Below the pieces are notes generated by a model. The model was not told where the DNA came from, did not search any database, and saw only the letters and a program-made list of their open reading frames with translations. Positions 4,563 to 5,706 of a stretch of DNA of 5,706 nt are shown piece after piece. This DNA is from Actinomycetes bacterium (GTDB lineage Bacteria; Actinomycetota; Humimicrobiia; JAHJRV01). Numbering within the stretch: the stretch's first letter is position 1; every line of letters starts with the position of its first letter. Where the stretch lies: the NCBI GenBank assembly GCA_030612085.1, contig JAUWOM010000071.1:1-5706 (forward strand), given 5' to 3'. A program made the position numbers and the translations under genes.

Positions 4563-5612
4563 ATGAAAGGGAAGATGAAAGCAATAATAAAAAGAGAGAG
4601 TAAACCAGGAGCGGAACTTACAGAGGTAGATATTCCAAGAATTAGTCCTAATGAGGTTTTAGTAAATGTAAAAGTAGCATCAATATGCGGTACCGATGTT
4701 CATATCTACAAATGGAATGAGTGGGCACAAAATAGAATTAAACCACCTCTTATTATAGGTCATGAATTTGCGGGAGAGGTTGTGGAAGTTGGAACTAATG
4801 TTAAATCTTTAAAAGTTGGAGATTTTGTATCTGCAGAAACACATATTCCTTGCAATCAGTGCTTCCAGTGTAAAACGGGAAAACAACATATTTGCAAAAA
4901 TGTCTCAATTTTGGGAGTCGATATAAATGGTGTTTTTGCAGATTATGTAGCTCTTCCTGAAGTATGTGCATGGAAGAATTCTGAAAAGATACCATTTGAA
5001 TTTGCATCAGTTCAGGAACCCTTGGGTAACTCTGTTTATGCAACTTTGGAAGGTGGAGGTGTTACAGGTAAAAAAGTGGCAATCTTTGGTTGTGGACCAA
5101 TTGGTCTATTTGCAGCAGGAGTCGCAAGAGTTTCAGGGGCATCAGAGATAATATCTATAGGAAAGCACGAATTCAGGATGGAGATAGCAAAAAAGATGGG
5201 AGCTGATCATATATTAAAATATCCAGATGACGATATTATGAAATTAATAACTGAAATTACAGGTGGGGAAGGAGTAGATGTAGTTCTTGAAATGACAGGT
5301 AGCCAGGATGCTATAAATCAAGGTCTTACAGTTTTAAAAAAAGGAGGGAGATTTACAGCGTTTGGTATTCCTTCGGGAAAAGTTGAAATAGATCTTGCAA
5401 ATGGTATTATTTTTAAGGGAGCAAATATTGTTGGAATATCCGGGAGGAAGATGTTTGATACCTGGTATAGAGTTGCTGGACTACTTGAATCAAAGCGGAT
5501 TGATATATCTCCTGTTATTACACATAAATTTCCTTTGGAGGAGTTTAGAAAAGGCTTCGAATTAATGATGTCTAAGGAGAGAAAAGCAGCAAAAATATTA
5601 TTATTTCCATAA
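4563..5612 (+). CDS. tdh: L-threonine 3-dehydrogenase (zinc medium-chain dehydrogenase)
   Basis: This cytoplasmic enzyme oxidises L-threonine to 2-amino-3-ketobutyrate. The 349 residues match the usual family length. Numbered from ATG 4563, catalytic zinc residues are Cys42 (SICGTD), His67 and Glu68 (GHEFAGEVVEVG) and Glu152 (QEPLGN). Thr44 and His47 form the proton relay, and the structural zinc lobe is Cys97, Cys100, Cys103 and Cys111. Threonine-dehydrogenase rather than general alcohol-dehydrogenase signatures are HIYKWNEWAQNRIKPP (47-62) and TWYRV (300-304), closest to my recollection of the Pyrococcus/Thermococcus type. The Rossmann motif is GCGPIG (176-181). At the end of the second strand the usual Asp/Glu is replaced by Gly200-Lys201-His202, hinting at NADP use. 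ATG 4563 is preferred over TTG 4560 because GTGAGG ends 7 nt before it; Met at 4575 is also possible. The likely kbl gene follows after 47 bp. Confidence 0.93.
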   Translation: MKGKMKAIIKRESKPGAELTEVDIPRISPNEVLVNVKVASICGTDVHIYKWNEWAQNRIKPPLIIGHEFAGEVVEVGTNVKSLKVGDFVSAETHIPCNQCFQCKTGKQHICKNVSILGVDINGVFADYVALPEVCAWKNSEKIPFEFASVQEPLGNSVYATLEGGGVTGKKVAIFGCGPIGLFAAGVARVSGASEIISIGKHEFRMEIAKKMGADHILKYPDDDIMKLITEITGGEGVDVVLEMTGSQDAINQGLTVLKKGGRFTAFGIPSGKVEIDLANGIIFKGANIVGISGRKMFDTWYRVAGLLESKRIDISPVITHKFPLEEFRKGFELMMSKERKAAKILLFP

Positions 5613-5659
5613 AATATTATTTTAAGATAAAAATAAGGTTTAAATAGGAGGTGTTATAA

Positions 5660-5706
5660 ATGACTCACCACATGAAATTTTTGGATGAAGCTCTTGATAA
5701 TTTAAG
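5660..5706 (+). CDS. Start of the gene after tdh, possibly 2-amino-3-ketobutyrate CoA ligase (kbl)
   Basis: Only 15 complete codons are present (MTHHMKFLDEALDNL) before the window ends. ATG 5660 has a near-perfect AGGAGGTG (5646-5653), with 8 nt between AGGAGG and the ATG, so it is a real start. The 47-bp gap after tdh, with no terminator, implies cotranscription. Glycine C-acetyltransferase (Kbl) is the usual partner of Tdh, cleaving 2-amino-3-ketobutyrate with CoA to glycine and acetyl-CoA. Its N-terminus often begins with a short FL..L helix like this one. The function is inferred from context more than from sequence; an internal Met at residue 5 could also be the start. Confidence 0.55.
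   Translation, partial: MTHHMKFLDEALDNL

Noticed and set aside
4801..5043. 80-codon open frame on the minus strand inside tdh
   Set aside because: It lies wholly antisense to a gene with all its catalytic motifs intact and has no recognisable domain; it is a shadow frame.

Overview
The window is a stretch of low-GC bacterial chromosome, made up of ordinary housekeeping genes separated by very AT-rich spacers. An encoded CCA on the tRNA, strong AGGAGG-type ribosome binding sites, frequent TTG starts and sigma70-like promoters all point to Bacteria. The L-threonine dehydrogenase resembles thermophile/archaeal-type enzymes and the cell-division protein is a DivIC/FtsB type. A Firmicutes-like or deep-branching anaerobic lineage (for example Atribacterota or Thermotogota-like) would fit, but the lineage is a guess.

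Layout. (1) 1-1101 (+): 3' three-quarters of pyruvate kinase. (2) About 1167/1188-1634 (+): a membrane-anchored FtsB/DivIC septum-formation protein, probably cotranscribed with pyk. (3) 1635-2300 (+): an apparently monocistronic unit with its own promoter, a leader of about 230 nt, a small RRM-type RNA-binding protein, and a strong terminator. (4) 2316-3821 (-): a complete M32 carboxypeptidase, convergent with the RRM gene, sharing the terminator and driven by its own TTGACA/TAAAAT promoter. (5) 4152-4237 (+): tRNA-Leu(UAA) with a promoter just upstream. (6) 4238-4562: AT-rich spacer with a terminator-like hairpin. (7) 4563-5612 (+): L-threonine 3-dehydrogenase, followed after 47 bp by the first codons of another gene, most likely 2-amino-3-ketobutyrate CoA ligase. 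Together these would turn threonine into glycine and acetyl-CoA.

The most unusual structure surrounds the RRM gene. A 27-nt segment in its 5' leader (1723-1749) is complementary, with one 2x1 internal loop and one mismatch, to a segment in its 3' UTR just before the terminator (2225-2250). The same 5' segment can instead fold into a perfect 10-bp local hairpin whose loop carries a ribosome-binding-site-like AAAGGA ahead of a 7-codon mini-ORF. This looks like either a two-state mRNA structure linking the 5' and 3' ends of the message of an RNA-binding protein, or a pair of inverted repeats bounding a small gene cassette. Lesser points are a possible AUU start for the division gene, cofactor-site residues in the threonine dehydrogenase that suggest NADP rather than NAD, and a 12-bp palindrome over the M32 promoter. 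No CRISPR array, insertion sequence, phage gene or defence system is visible.
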